DNA from: Diprion similis
Lineage: Eukaryota; Arthropoda; Insecta; Hymenoptera; Diprionidae
Direction of reading: 5' to 3'
Length of the DNA: 64,000 nt
Assembly (NCBI RefSeq): GCF_021155765.1
Contig: NC_060117.1
Coordinates: 7,778,001 to 7,842,000 of the forward strand
Shown here: piece after piece, positions 11,729-24,573 of the stretch
How positions within the stretch are numbered: position 1 is the first letter of the stretch
Layout: every line of letters begins with the position of its first letter
Notes under the pieces: model-generated
The model's database searches: none
What the model was told of the DNA's origin: nothing
Seen by the model: the letters and a program-made list of their open reading frames with translations, nothing else
Made by a program: the position numbers and the translations under genes

Positions 11729-12366
11729 ATATGAGGCTGTCCTCGACAATTCAGCAAGCCTCCAGACGACAATATTCTTGATTTACTTCGTGATTTTTTT
11801 CTGTTGTTACCCTTGCTCTGAAACATTTTTCTGAATATTTTCAAATTTTTCGGAAGAACCGTTTCTGAGTTACGATTTTTTTAAATTTGAAAAATTCACA
11901 TAACTTGTATGACCAACGTAGAACAGTCTTCCGCCGGCGAGAAAATAGGTCAAATTTTTCTTATATTCTTTTCACCTAATCAAAACCTTTTTCTTACTCT
12001 TGGCACGCAGTAAAATGAATATTACATGAAATTGATATTTTTTTTAAACGACCGTTTGAATTCAGATTTTTTCTACTCTTACAGTTCAAAAATAGTATTG
12101 GTACATCTATGGATGAATAAAAGTCGTGGGTTTAGTCTTTTGATTAGGTGAAAAAAATATAAGAAGAACGAGCGGGAGACTATTCTACGATAGTCATACA
12201 ATTTTTGTGAACTTTTTCAAAATGGTTGTTTTTTTTTCGGATTTAAAAAATCGTAACTCAGAAACGGTTGTTCCGAAAAATCTGAAAAAATTCAGAAAAA
12301 TGTTTCAGAGCAAGGATAACAACAAAAATCAAAAAGCAAATCAAATTGACATGGACAGCCCCATAT
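11729..12366. repeat. Large imperfect palindrome (foldback element)
   Basis: The left arm (about 11729-12000) and right arm (about 12120-12366) are imperfect reverse complements. Matching anchors include GAGGCTGTCC against GGACAGCCCC at the ends, TTGCTCTGAAACATTTTTCTG against its complement, AACCGTTTCTGAGTTACGAT against ATCGTAACTCAGAAACGGTT, and TTCACCTAATCAAAA against TTTTGATTAGGTGAA near the apex. About 640 bp with roughly 250-bp arms; no transposase frame. Confidence 0.8.
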
Positions 12367-13819
12367 ACTTGAATATGAGTTAATTTATATACAAAAAAGT
12401 AATAGTATAAGTGTAAGAGAATCGCGAAAAAAAAAATCTGGGTTTTTTTTTGGTCTCTAATGCACTTATCCCCCTTAGGGGGGGTGGACGATTTAAATGG
12501 TATAATTGGTTTGTTGTCAATGATCGAGTAATTGAATTATAACAGTTGTCGACTAGCTATAGTTACAGTTCAGATCGTGCTGTGATAGTGTGCCAAAGAG
12601 TGCAGCGTAATCTTTCTCTAAAAAAGTTTCTTTCCCGTGTTGGACTTGACTTAAGTAAGATATGTACCAGCGGTGCGAAAATACCCTAGATCGGTGGTGA
12701 TTAATTGTTGTAACGTTGAATCTGCGTGGGAAAAAAATTAGCGGGACTTTAAACAACTGACACCGCGACTCTACGCGATGCCACTACCAAACAGGGTAGC
12801 GTTCGCCAGAAAAATAATTCCCTAACAATATAGGGATTTCTTTAGACAGTTGGTACACGTCTCACTTAAAGGCTTTGACCTCGAAGAAAATGGCGTGTCG
12901 TATGAGTTCTAGGCATACCATGGGTTCAGAGATGTGCCGACTGAATCGGTAAAGATGAAAAGACGCAGGGTGAAAAGTGACTGTAAGATTTTGTTAAAAG
13001 AACATCAGGTTTGGATGACGCAACACCAAACTCAAAATTGGTGTCGACCGGTGTTATCTATGAAAAAAAAACGACGATAATCTATAAAAAAAAAGTACGA
13101 TAATTTACAAAAAAAATTCAATGCCAAGACGGCAAAACTACGAAAGTGTCCGAATTTCACTACTTAATCGTAAAATCAAATTTTTAGTTGGACGTAAGAT
13201 TTATGTCCTCCAGGGCAAGCCTGCAGTAAGAAAGTTTACGAATGATTAACCGTTTCGCCGTTCAAAATACAAAAATGAGTTTACTCGTAGTTTTATTTAA
13301 TTTCTGCACCGTAACATTCAACTGAATTTTACGGTCATAATACCTACCTTTTACGTAATGCGTACCACGTTACGGATGTCCAAAATGAGAGAAAAAAAAA
13401 CCAAGTTTCGAAATGCGGTTAAGCATGTTCTGAGAAAAACCGAAAAAAACGTGGCCATCGCAGGAACATCTCGTAGATATCCTGTATTTCAACTTTTTTA
13501 CTGCTAACGCGACGGTCGTCAATAGATATAGACATTTGGAAAGAATATGTTAGTCAGTAAAAGTATAACTATGAGACAAGTAGTAAAGATTTATCGTATT
13601 AACTATCTTTAACGTTTACTAACTTCGTTTATTCCTGTCTAGACGCTGGTTACTATAGTTTCTTTACACTTGTCTAGATGATGCATAACTTTTATTACAA
13701 CTTATATAATCCTTGTACATTTTATATTCATAATGTCTATCTGACGACTATATCGTTTGCAGTCATATTTTTACTCCGTCGTACAAAAATTTTTACAAGA
13801 CATTTATACTGACTTTCTC
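12367..13819. other. Gene-free stretch
   Basis: No supported gene on either strand. Contains poly-A/T tracts and a GGGGGG patch near 12478. Open frames are below 70 codons and without family resemblance. Confidence 0.5.
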
Positions 13820-14112
13820 TGGTGAAAATAATTTCTACAATTTTTAACGAATTTTTAATGAAATTGAGACATTTCGTACAATTTGGTGAAAAAACTTGTT
13901 TTCACCCAAAATTGTAAATATGTACTTATGCATAGTTTCTTATAAAAACTTGTAGATTATTTTTTCAGTAAGGAATTTACAAGCTAGTATTATTTTCAAA
14001 GTAAATTAACAATTCTTCACGAAAAATTATACATATGTACAATTTTGTATTAAATAATACGAACTGTTTCAACATCTGTAAAAATTCGTAGTAGTAGTAG
14101 AAATTTTCACCA
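13820..14112. repeat. Short inverted-repeat element, CTGGTGAAAA ends
   Basis: Begins CTGGTGAAAATAATTTCTAC and ends with ...GTAGAAATTTTCACCAG, an inverted match with small indels. About 293 bp. Similar 'TTTTCACCA' and 'TCTGGTGGTAATAATTTTCA' ends recur near 17516 and 16945, so this is probably a family. Confidence 0.6.
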
Positions 14113-15247
14113 GGGTTAGACGGTACGAATGAATATCTACACAAAGGCTAAACATGCTTATTGAATGTGGTCACGTTCCTCGCTGTTTAGCATACAGACG
14201 TAAACAGTTGAGTCAATGATTGGAGTGATGACTATTGTAATTATACGAGATCACTTAGGCGTACCTCAATTTGAATGACTGTAAAACGTATTTACTAACA
14301 TTATGGTGACCTTTCACTATAGTTAGTAAAGAATTCATGAATTCGGTAAAAAAAACTGACAAGTTTTTAAGTAACGTTATATCGAAGAATCTTATGAAGC
14401 CCAATAAAGAAATCCTTGACATTTCTTTCACCATTCAAGTTTATGTATAGCTCAAGGTTTCAACGTTTCAACCTACCGAATATTGTTATCTTTATAAAGA
14501 TTCTTACCACCTTTGTTTTGTACAGGTACATACCTCGTGAAAAGTCCAAGATTTCTGACGCAGTAAGTGTTTACACTTATCTAATTAAAAGGCGTTGAAA
14601 AGTGCTTGACGTCATGTTTTTTTTTATAAATTCTCCTCCGATTGTTTATCCTATGACTTGAGATTTTTCCAACTGTCACATAAATTGGTCGTTTTTTATG
14701 GTTTATGTCAAATAGGCAGAAAAAATATTTCTCAATCCTCTAACGATAAAAACAAGTTCAATAATGCTTATTCTTGAATTGTTTTCTCACTAGTAGTATC
14801 TTCAAGCAACTGTCATTCATCAAGTGAAGTTTAATTTACTCAAAATGAACGATATATTACAACTTTTTTACTTCGATTGATATTTTCATCGATATAATTA
14901 TTGTAGATAACTGTATCAGGTGTTATCATCCGTGTTACTAAATTCCCCCATAATTGCTGCACTTACGAACAGGAACAATTCGAGTACAGCTAACGATAAA
15001 TTGATATCTTCAAGTCTGTAACGTTTCTTCACTGTAGATGGAGCACAAATATTGGCATTCATAGAGATATCGTATATAATCAATATTTGTTCTAGATTCT
15101 GGGTTAAGTATTTCTTCTTGTCGATGAATTAGGCCTTTAACGAATCCAATCTTTGTTCGTGTCTATTATAGCCATCTCCTTAATGTGATCAAGAATTCGC
15201 ATTCTTGTATGTCCAGGTATGATTTGTACGCTTATATGATTAATGCA
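14113..15247. other. Gene-free AT-rich stretch
   Basis: Nothing beyond AT-rich unique-looking sequence was recognised. Frames are short and bounded by stops. Confidence 0.5.
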
Positions 15248-15652
15248 TTAAGAGGATGCTATAGTCCGTCTTTACCGACCGAGTGAAATATCACTTATCG
15301 TCACTGTTACCTACGCCTACGCATCATTAACGTAAAAAAGCTGCTGATAGCGCCATTCTAGATGCAATACCGAAAAAAAACACTTGAAAACATTTTTTTT
15401 CATGCCAGGATAACGCGAGATAATGTATTTCTGCAACAAGTGCTGATTGAATTACCAAAATACGTTTCCACACATTATTGTTACGTAATGAGAAACTTTT
15501 TTTCAGATATCAGTATTCGACATTGGATGTGGAGAACGGCGTTATCATTAGCTTTTTTGCATTAATAATGCGCAAACGTAGATAATAGTCAAAATAACTG
15601 ATATTTTACTTGACGTGTATAAAATGACTATATAGCATCTTCTCAATATGAA
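15248..15652. repeat. Degenerate MITE of the TTACCGACCGAG family
   Basis: The left end TAAGAGGATGCTATAGTC pairs with right-end GACTATATAGCATCTTCTCA in inverted orientation, and pairing continues loosely for about 80 bp. The left arm carries TTTACCGACCGAG, shared with the elements at 24427 and 37099. About 405 bp. An internal 67-codon frame is not a gene. Confidence 0.7.
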
Positions 15653-18600
15653 AGACTGTGTTAAAATCTCACGATTCTTTCAATCGTGCAATATTACCCT
15701 CGACATTCTGAAATATTATCAATCCAAGTTACTCCTGAAAATGCTGCTGTGCATTATAAATTGATCCTAATTCCTAGAAACAATTATTTTCTGATTACGT
15801 AACAGCTGGTAATGACGAACTCACGAAATATTTTCAATTCCATTAAGGTGCAATTTATTGTTGCACCAACATCAAACTATCACCTGTTCGATGAAAACAA
15901 AACCAAAAAAAAAAGTGAAAACATCTGAAGACCCTAAGAATCCCATAATTGCACATCATTTCTCTCGATTGTTCAAGTTCATCTTCTAATGCCACCAAAT
16001 GCTGCGTAGTTACCATCGCAGCAAAAGCGAATCACGTTGTACCCAATGTGCTGATAAAAGAATAAGCGAATTGTTATAGCACAAATTGATCCACATTATA
16101 TAATCATCCGGATAGTTATACGCGTATTAATAGCATGCGCGTTGGTATAGGTCCTGCAATAGCGTTGTAGCTCGCTTAACTCTTGGTAATATATTGAGTC
16201 CCTGACTCTTTTCGAGTCTAGATCATTCCATGCAAAGAGGAAATCCGCTACTCAGAACCACTCAACACTGCTCTTGCATGGGGGATTCAGGGTCCAGTAA
16301 GCTGTTAGGAAACAGGTGATTTAGGAGTTATATACAGATTGATCATCTCGCTCGATCTGATCCATAGCTACTGCACTGCCCTTGACGTTTTATGCAATTT
16401 ACGGGACCTCTTGTCATCGCATTCAAGAAATCAGTGAGAAATCATTGGAAACTAGTGGAATCTGAGCATCGTTTATAAACTTTTGAAATCGCTTGTAAAT
16501 CAGTGAGAATTGTCGAACGACATCAAACGTTCTGGAATGACACGGAAATCAGTGCACTTCAAGCTCTGCCCTTAATCAACATTCATCGAAGATTCACGAA
16601 TGATTTCCAAATGGATTGCTTCTCGGACAACAAGTCAAGTCCCCTTCTTCACTTTTCTATAATGGCTAATTGACTTGGAGGTCCGATGGTTTGAAGTCGT
16701 GTCTCAAGGCGAGGAGTGGATATCATTATACTTCTAGATTTCCATGGTCGACGATATCCACAATCGCGTTGGGCTCCACTTGAACTCCATTTTAATAACA
16801 AGAGATTTCTATTTGCGTAAAAACGGAGATAGGGAAATGTAAACTTTGCAGAGTTATCTGCATAAGTACTATACTGATATTTCTTACGCAGTATTTATAA
16901 ATTAAATATAAAAATGTTTATATGTATAGTATTGACGATTCCTACTCTGGTGGTAATAATTTTCACGTGTGACTAAGAATTTGAATTTACTATTGAGTAC
17001 AATAGCGAAATTCGATCGTTATTCTTCTATCATTTGATGCAATAATTATAATTTCATGCAATAATTGTAAAATTTCCGGATCACAGAATTAGCCAATGTG
17101 ACTCACTAGCTCATTCTTAATAGATGAGAAGCTCAGTCTTCAAATACAGCCCCAAATCCTGCTCGGTACATAAGTTGTCTGCGTTGAGTTTCTTTGTGAG
17201 AGAGATGCGACATCTAACGGTAGTTGAAAAATAGTATTTCTGATCTAATTCAAATTCCAAAATTGTTGATCATCACAATTTTTCCTAGAAACTCGTACTC
17301 TTATCTTATGAAAATTCATGAAGTTCATAAAAAGTTGTTGTTTCTTTTAAACGAATTTCTAAGAATACTACGAGAAAAGAAATTTATGTTTTCTGGATTC
17401 AAAATTGTAATTTATCTTTCATAGAAAATGGTAGGTTTTTATAAATTTTCGTAGAAATTGGTAATTTTTTATACAAAATACTACGATTTTTAACGATTCT
17501 TACAAATTATTTTCACCAAAGTATGTAAGAAAATTTCAAGGTTATTTCGAGACTGTTAATAAATTGATACAAATAAAGGTCTATAATACCTTGTTATCTA
17601 ATTTTTAATAAAAATATTGTTTCCTAATCGTAACTTGATGACTTGTATTAACTTGTATCGATTTCTGCACCCTTTTCAATCAAGCTAAAAATCTGACATA
17701 ATTTAGACTCCATATTATCGTCATTATCTATCGATTCCATGGGTCGCAAATACTTATTGTATGTCGGAAGTTAAGAACGCACCGTATTAAAAACAAATTC
17801 ACAACAGCTTGAAAACTTACCGAAATTTATTTTTTTGCATTTCAGCCGAAACCAGGTGCGATTTTTGTATAATTATTCTGTTATTTAATCATCAACAACA
17901 CAAAATAAGTATTATATAATGTCACGTGGTTTCAGGCCGTAGGCGCATGGCAACAGACGTCGTATCGTATTGAGTGGGTAAAAAATAGACCAATGATAAT
18001 AACTCAGACAAAAGTTAACAAGGACAAAACACGCCAGCAGCGAAGGTTATTTTTGATGACAAGGGAAAAGGCTCGCGATGCATAACAGATGAGATATATA
18101 TGTTATGAATGCACTGTTCGTTATTTCCCCCACTTGAGCGACACTTCGTCTGCCTCATTCTACAAGGCGTAAATAATTCCGATCTAATTGCGGCGATGCT
18201 ACACTCTATATTCCTTCATTTCAACATTCATTATTCATGCCACGTGATCCGTCGCAGGTTGGTAGTTATATAATCTATGGTTGTAATTACTCTCAAAATG
18301 CTTCGATCACCATGAAAATGAAGTTAAAATCTCAACGAAAAATCTACAAATATAGTTCCTCTGCAATACTTTTCAAGACAATTCTTCGGCGGTAATTTTT
18401 ACCACGTCAACTGCATAGTTTAAGCCTACCTTCACGTCGTTGTAACCTTGTACGCCTGTATAATCTATGCTTATCTGCATACTTCATGGCTTGTTTGTTT
18501 TGCTTCAAATTTTTTAAATGCAAGTCATGAATACAAACATTAATTAGGATTAGAAAACTCTCTGAAAGTTGTTAAACTTACATTTTGTCGTCGAATTTAG

Positions 18601-20604
18601 TCGACTTTTATCGTAAAATTGAAAAAATATTGATCTTTTTCAACCGATGATCTAGAATTTTTACTGCCTACACATTGCGTGTCACTTCTTTTTCATCAAC
18701 CGGCACCGTTGCTCGTGTTATTTTCCGCGGGGTTCTGCGCGATCGAGATAATGATCAATTATGGTTCAATTGGTGATCCAGCAAAGCCAAAAGGACACAC
18801 GATACTCGCATGTAGCGTGCGTCGAGGTCTCACATACGAATAATCGTGTGTATAAGGGTCGATTGCCACAACAGCTGCGTTACAAAATAAGGGGAAAAAA
18901 TTCTGTTCAATTATATTTAGTTGAAAATTCTGTTCGCATTACGGAGTCGTGCGTTATATCATTTCCCAAGTAATGCAGGGATCCATCAACCCAATTGCAC
19001 GCAGCGTAAAAGCAATACGCAAACGATAACGATATTTGTAATCAGCTGATCGCTTAGGGAAATCACTGGTATATAATCGAGACACGAAACACTTGTAATT
19101 ATATAAACAATTATTTATTTACCTAAACAAGAACTGTCATGATTTTTTTTTTTTTTTACTCTAAATTTGAATAAACGTATTAAATGACTAAACAAATTTG
19201 TATACATTGAAATTATCAGAAAATACAGTATTGACATTTGACAATTATGATAACACTAAATAGTTTCTTCTCCTGATTGCATGTAAATCACAACAGTATA
19301 TAGTTTATTTATATGATTATATGCATTGATTACTTGTCAAACGCTGTTTTTATTAAACGATACGTTAGATGGTAATTATAATATCGTGTTACGTATGTAA
19401 GAAATTTTCTGCGCGACTAGAAGATAGAATGAGAGAAAAAATTATAACACAGCATTCAATAATAACTTTTGAATTATAAGTACATTGTGTTACATATATT
19501 TCAAATTATTTAACGTTTTTATCGCATACTTTGGTACTTAGTACTTTCGTAGTTTGTATAAAGTAACGAATAATTTTGAAAAAACTGCTGAAAGAAAAGT
19601 AGATTCATCATCCGAGTTTATAAATTTTCTACATTTTTTCATAATTTTTTTTTTCTCCCTTGACGTGAGTTATATGTGTCTTGATTTACGATTTGTGTTT
19701 TCAAATTTATTCATGCTTTTATAAAAGTCGGTACCTATATGTACGTGATTATAATCTTCAGGCACAAAATATTAATATCGGTTAATTCAATTGGTTGATG
19801 ATTGTAATAAATAGGTTAGGATACCGTGAGAAAAACTTATACGGCCTCACCTCGTAATATATGTATATTGTAAAGTTGGTATTATGTTTTTGGAAAAAGT
19901 ATCATACCTAGCTATTATTATGCAATAAACTGCATTATGTACATCTATATAATATCATTATCCCTCGCAATAACCGAAGGTTGTTCCAATGTTTATGAGG
20001 CGTACTTTTTTCTCGTCTTTATAATGACTGCAATGCATAACTCAATAATGAGAGTGTGCAACAAGTTGTATTTGTAAATGTCAAGTGTTGTAATGGAGCA
20101 TGCATAGTCATAGTCAGAGTTACATCCACCTCGAGCAAACAAATTTTCACCCGATCATGCAGATAAATAAATCATCGCGATTTTTGGTCAACATAACCAA
20201 TTCGTTGCTATACATATATGATAATTCGTCAATATATACACTGCAGCAGCAAAACGTTAAGTGAAAAATCGAAAGAGGTTGTTAATTCCGCTCCGCAAAT
20301 CAACGATTTCGCTAAGTGGTAACCTAAAATTTTTCGAACAAACCGCGTCGGTAAAACAGAATGAAGCTTGAGCGTGGAAAAAACCAAGAGATCTGAGAAC
20401 CGTGTTTAGATTCAAGATACTTTTACACCTTGCGGCGTGTTTATGTAGCCGCGTATGTATCGCGCGTACAAATTGGTTAGCGACTTGTGCCAATGTTTCG
20501 AAGAGTAGAGCGTGCAGAGCACGTGCCAGACAGCTGATCCCCGTTACCGAACGAGCAGTCATATGAAAAATGGACATTTTACATAGCTTTAGATTTGCAG
20601 GTTA
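15653..20604. other. Long gene-free stretch
   Basis: About 5 kb with no supported exon or RNA gene. 16945-17520 has ends resembling the 13820-14112 element (TGGTGGTAATAATTTTCA and AATTATTTTCACCA) and internal 'actacga'/'tcgtaga' motifs, so it is a probable diverged, longer relative. A GC-richer block at 20257-20577 is open on the minus strand for 106 codons but shows no domain or convincing splice sites; it might be a promoter or leader. Confidence 0.45.
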
Positions 20605-20760
20605 GGGTGTGCCAAAGAAAATAATTTTCTCTTTGTTCTACACGGGCATCATAATTCTTGGTAGAGCATCTCGTATAGAATATCTCATCCAAAGATATTT
20701 ATAGGTGCTTGTTTTATTTTTTTCCAATTTTAAGTTTATTTAACACGTGAAAAAAAAAAA
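20605..20760. repeat. Partial TA-flanked MITE (GGGTGTGCCA end)
   Basis: After TA the sequence starts GGGTGTGCCAAAG. At 20655-20680 it carries GGTAGAGCATCTC and 'tatagaatatctc', which match in inverted orientation the right arm of the complete element at 23273-23513. The other end could not be located, so the right boundary is approximate. Confidence 0.55.
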
Positions 20761-23272
20761 AAAAAAAATAGGGAAATTTTTGATTTTTGATTAACTGATT
20801 ACGAGATATTCGATTTTTTCGAGAAATTATAATACTGAATGAATGAATCAGCGTATTTATACATAAATGAGAAAAAAACGTTTAAGTGGTTGATTCAGCA
20901 AAGATTGATCATCTTTCTTGTTTACATCTTGCGGTGATAAATTTCCGAGACTTTGAATTACCCAATTCTTTAATTATTTTATTTATTTTATTACCCATAT
21001 CTGTTCTATAATTTAGTTTATAACATCGTTCAGACAGATCTTATTACGTACGTTTAAATGCCATTCAGATGACATTGCGTAAATGCCAATTTTTATTCCA
21101 TTTTTTTTTTACTGAATTAGATACGTACTTTGTTATCCATTAAAAAATTATACGAATTCTCTTTCGGAAAGGTGAAATAAAACAATATTCAACCAAAATG
21201 CGGGAGTTAAATTATTATAACACGATCTTGCGATAGGGAATAAAATATATGAAATGATTTAACAGTCATAAGTAAATAAAGCAGTAAAAAATGTTTTTAT
21301 TAGCGATACACGCATTTCTAAATAAAAGTCAGAAACAAGACTGTTTCTAAAATAATACTAGTTGACTCAGCAACCTCATTCATTTACTGACATATAAAAT
21401 CTCTCATATGTCTTTTATCTACGACGATTAACTAGATAAAAAAAAAAGATCAAAACGGGCGATCCAACTTTTTATAACAACATAATACAATATTTCGACC
21501 ATTGTCTCATAAAATAGCGAAGACATTGCATAATAAAGGTAATACTTAATACACGTCGTCCATTGAGTGGAAATATGAAAAGCTAAATGGACAAAAACTT
21601 TCACGATGGATGACCCAAATCGACTTATTCTATGCTTGCAAGATGAAACGATCCGACATACGTTGATTGTGTGAATTGCGGAACGAGCCACTGTACAATG
21701 GAGTTATTTTCAATTCTGCACGATTATGTCATCGGCGAAGCACAGTCGGCTCTTCGATAATAATGAGAAGAAGAAAAAAAATATATATCCAATTTCCATA
21801 CGTGTATAATAAACCAGAGAAACACAAAAGAATCAGGTCGCATTTTTTCCTCTTGATGAAAAAATATAATTACGAATGTTACAAGCAATTGAACTTCACT
21901 GGTTTTGTAATATTGTCATGCCTCGTTGTAATTTTCAATCTACTATTAACTTCGATTTTTTTTACTTTTATCACTCGAAAAATGAAAAAAATATCATCCA
22001 ATTATTTTCGATTTCGCTACTTCACGAGCGGACAAAATTTTTTCATACAGAGACTTCACGGTTTTTGTCGTCTCTGTGAAAGAATTCTTCAGTCTGTTTA
22101 TTTCCTTCAGCTTTCCCACCTTGTTATACAAAAAAAAAAAAAGAAGAAAAAAAAACAGGCACTGCCCGAAGGATCGTAAGTTCGTCTGCAACTTGTACGA
22201 CAATCAGTACCGTTGAAAATAATCATTTTCACTGATAACAGTAAGCCTACAGGGGGATTTCGAACGATAATAATCGTTATCGCATCTCGATCGCTGGGAA
22301 AAACATTATTGCTTTTAACTAATGTTATAACTACGATAAACACTTTCGAAAAAGCTAAAATAAAACTGTTAATAAATCTTGTAAATTAACAGTAAACACT
22401 GTTTCCGTTCGATTGAACGTCAGTGATTATTGTTATTCTCTATTCACGTGTGTTTTTCAATTAAATAACAAGCGGCTTTAGGCTGACCGTGAGCCAGCCT
22501 TCAAATTTCCCGTTTTCTCATTGCAGGTTTCAAGTTCACGGAACAAAAAAATATTAATATCCAATTCGAATTGCGAATTACAAATTCAGATTCGTAATTG
22601 ACGATTCAAAAGCCCTTGGATGGTATATTACATGAAAATATTAAGATTTTTTTCTATTTTGAACCACTGTAATCGATCCAAAATCATAAATTTTGGAAGT
22701 CTGATTTTGGATTCGTTATCGGTAACCCAAAAAACCTCCGAATCTTAATTTCCATAAAAATCTGAATAATTTTATTATTCAGAATAATTACCATCATATT
22801 GGATTCACCATTTTGCATTTCACAATAAATAAACGGGAATTTAAAAATATTTACATGCATTTTGAGCTAGCTTTACAATTATATATAAATGCATTGCACG
22901 ATCATTTCAATAACGCAAAAGGTGTTCGAGAACATCGTTAAAATAACCTTCTACATGATATTTAAATTCGAGTTTAGACTCTGAACTAATCGGCGGTAAA
23001 TTATAGAATGCATTCACGGTAAAGACTTACTTTATTCACATAACGCGCCTTGAAATCTAATTATTTGTAATACACGTGTAGCACCGATTATTTTTACGAT
23101 ATATTTACAATTACAATCACTCAGTCTCCGACCCTTGTTTCTACAAGAGTGCCATTAATTCTCCTGTCAGTATTCCGAATTGCGAGATGTGAATACCGAA
23201 ATGAGTTTGCGGTGTTATTCGTCTACTAAATCACGTAATGATATTAAATATTTCAAGGGTGTATGTATATTA
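20761..23272. other. Gene-free AT-rich stretch
   Basis: No supported gene. A 170-codon open frame near 21667-22179 is low-complexity, ends in a lysine run translated from poly-A, and has no recognisable domain. The rest is AT-rich with only short frames. Confidence 0.5.
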
Positions 23273-23513
23273 GGGTGTTCCAGACGAAAACAATTTTTTA
23301 AAACAACAAAAGAAATGAAAAATTCAAAAACTCACCGATCTTTTTTTTTTTACGGGTTATTTAAATGAAAAAATAAAATAGGCAACAATGAATATCAATA
23401 TTAAGAGCTCAAATTTGGCTGAGACATTCTATTTGAGATGCTCTGCCGAAATTCTGATGCACGTTTGAAGAAAGAAATAAAAAAAAAATTATTTTATAAC
23501 TCAATTGTCATCC
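23273..23513. repeat. Complete TA-flanked MITE, 241 bp
   Basis: Bounded by TA at 23271-23272 and 23514-23515, starting GGGTGTTCC and ending GTCATCC. Its right half, read in reverse, matches the left arm at 20605. A central AATATCAATATTAAGAG motif (23391-23407) is shared with the element near 63261. No coding capacity. Confidence 0.65.
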
Positions 23514-24426
23514 TAGTTATCTTTGTATCTTGATCCTAATTACATAATTGTTATCTGTATTTTTATTTTTCTTGTTATAGTAATAGTATAATATATAGTA
23601 ACCATCATCGTAATCGCCAGTGTCATTGTCATCGCATATACATATATCGTTGTAAGTGAAGTGAATCGAATATATTCTACGGCGAAGTACAAATCGTAAT
23701 ATATTTTTATTATTCTTCTAACGTTCACACAAACCATTACAAATACTGTGTGTAGTCGGTCAACAACCTTTAGACTTCGCACACTTTGAGATGATAAGCC
23801 TGCAACCGGTCGGAATAACGATACACCGACAAACTCGGCGTGATGACTCGAGTGAGTATAGATTGGCAAAGAGAATGACTTGCGTGGCAAGCAAAGCTAT
23901 GTATGACGATGTTGTGTATGTAATGAAAATATTATGAAAATGGCAGGTCAATAAACAATAAGGTATCGAATAATATATCGGTAATAATATATAATTTATA
24001 ACATTATCTTAACACGTGTAACGCAAGTGATATTTATTCTGCTACCGTCTTCGAAATTACTGCGATAAAAACTACTAATTAGGTACCAGATCATGTTATG
24101 TCTGTAAATTATAGAATCTATCAGCCATGCATGAAAAATTTTCATTTCATTGCAAAGTTTTATTAGATATTTATAAACCTTGAAATTTATAGCATTTTTT
24201 ATATATGTATATATATTTTATATTTATATGGTTTTTTTTTCACATTTTGTGTAAATCTGTAACGGCATTATATTATTCTGATTACAGATCTTATCTCTGA
24301 AATGTGTAGTTAAAACTATATTGTGAATTTGAACTAAAAAGAGATTTACGACGTCGATGTAGCTTGAAATAACGTTTAGCAAAATCAACGATTTTTATGC
24401 AAAAGTAGAAGCTTATGCATATAATT
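23514..24426. other. Gene-free AT-rich stretch
   Basis: Nothing beyond AT-rich sequence with stop-bounded frames up to 116 codons that show no domain signature. Confidence 0.45.
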
Positions 24427-24573
24427 AAGGTCATGTGGTACTCCTGCCCTTACCGACCGAGCAAACTCACCCTTTTGCTTCCTATATTGAACAAACAAAC
24501 GGAAAGGGTTTAAACTTCGAATAAAAAAAGGGAGTTTGCTCGGTCGGTAAAAGTAGGAGTATTACATGACTTT
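24427..24573. repeat. MITE of the TTACCGACCGAG family, 147 bp
   Basis: Left arm AAGGTCATGTGGTACTCCTG... and right arm ...TACATGACTTT are inverted over about 45 bp. The core TTACCGACCGAGCAAACTC on the left and GAGTTTGCTCGGTCGGTAA on the right pair exactly. The short loop contains ACAAACAAACGGAA, also found in the 37099 copy. Confidence 0.9.

Noticed and set aside
11650-11844. 64-codon minus-strand frame
   Set aside because: Overlaps the left arm of the large palindrome and is non-coding repeat.
20257-20577. 106-codon minus-strand open frame in a GC-richer block
   Set aside because: No domain and no consistent exon borders; could be a leader or promoter but support is too thin.
21667-22179. 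170-codon plus-strand open frame
   Set aside because: Low-complexity, AT-driven composition ending in a poly-lysine run from poly-A.
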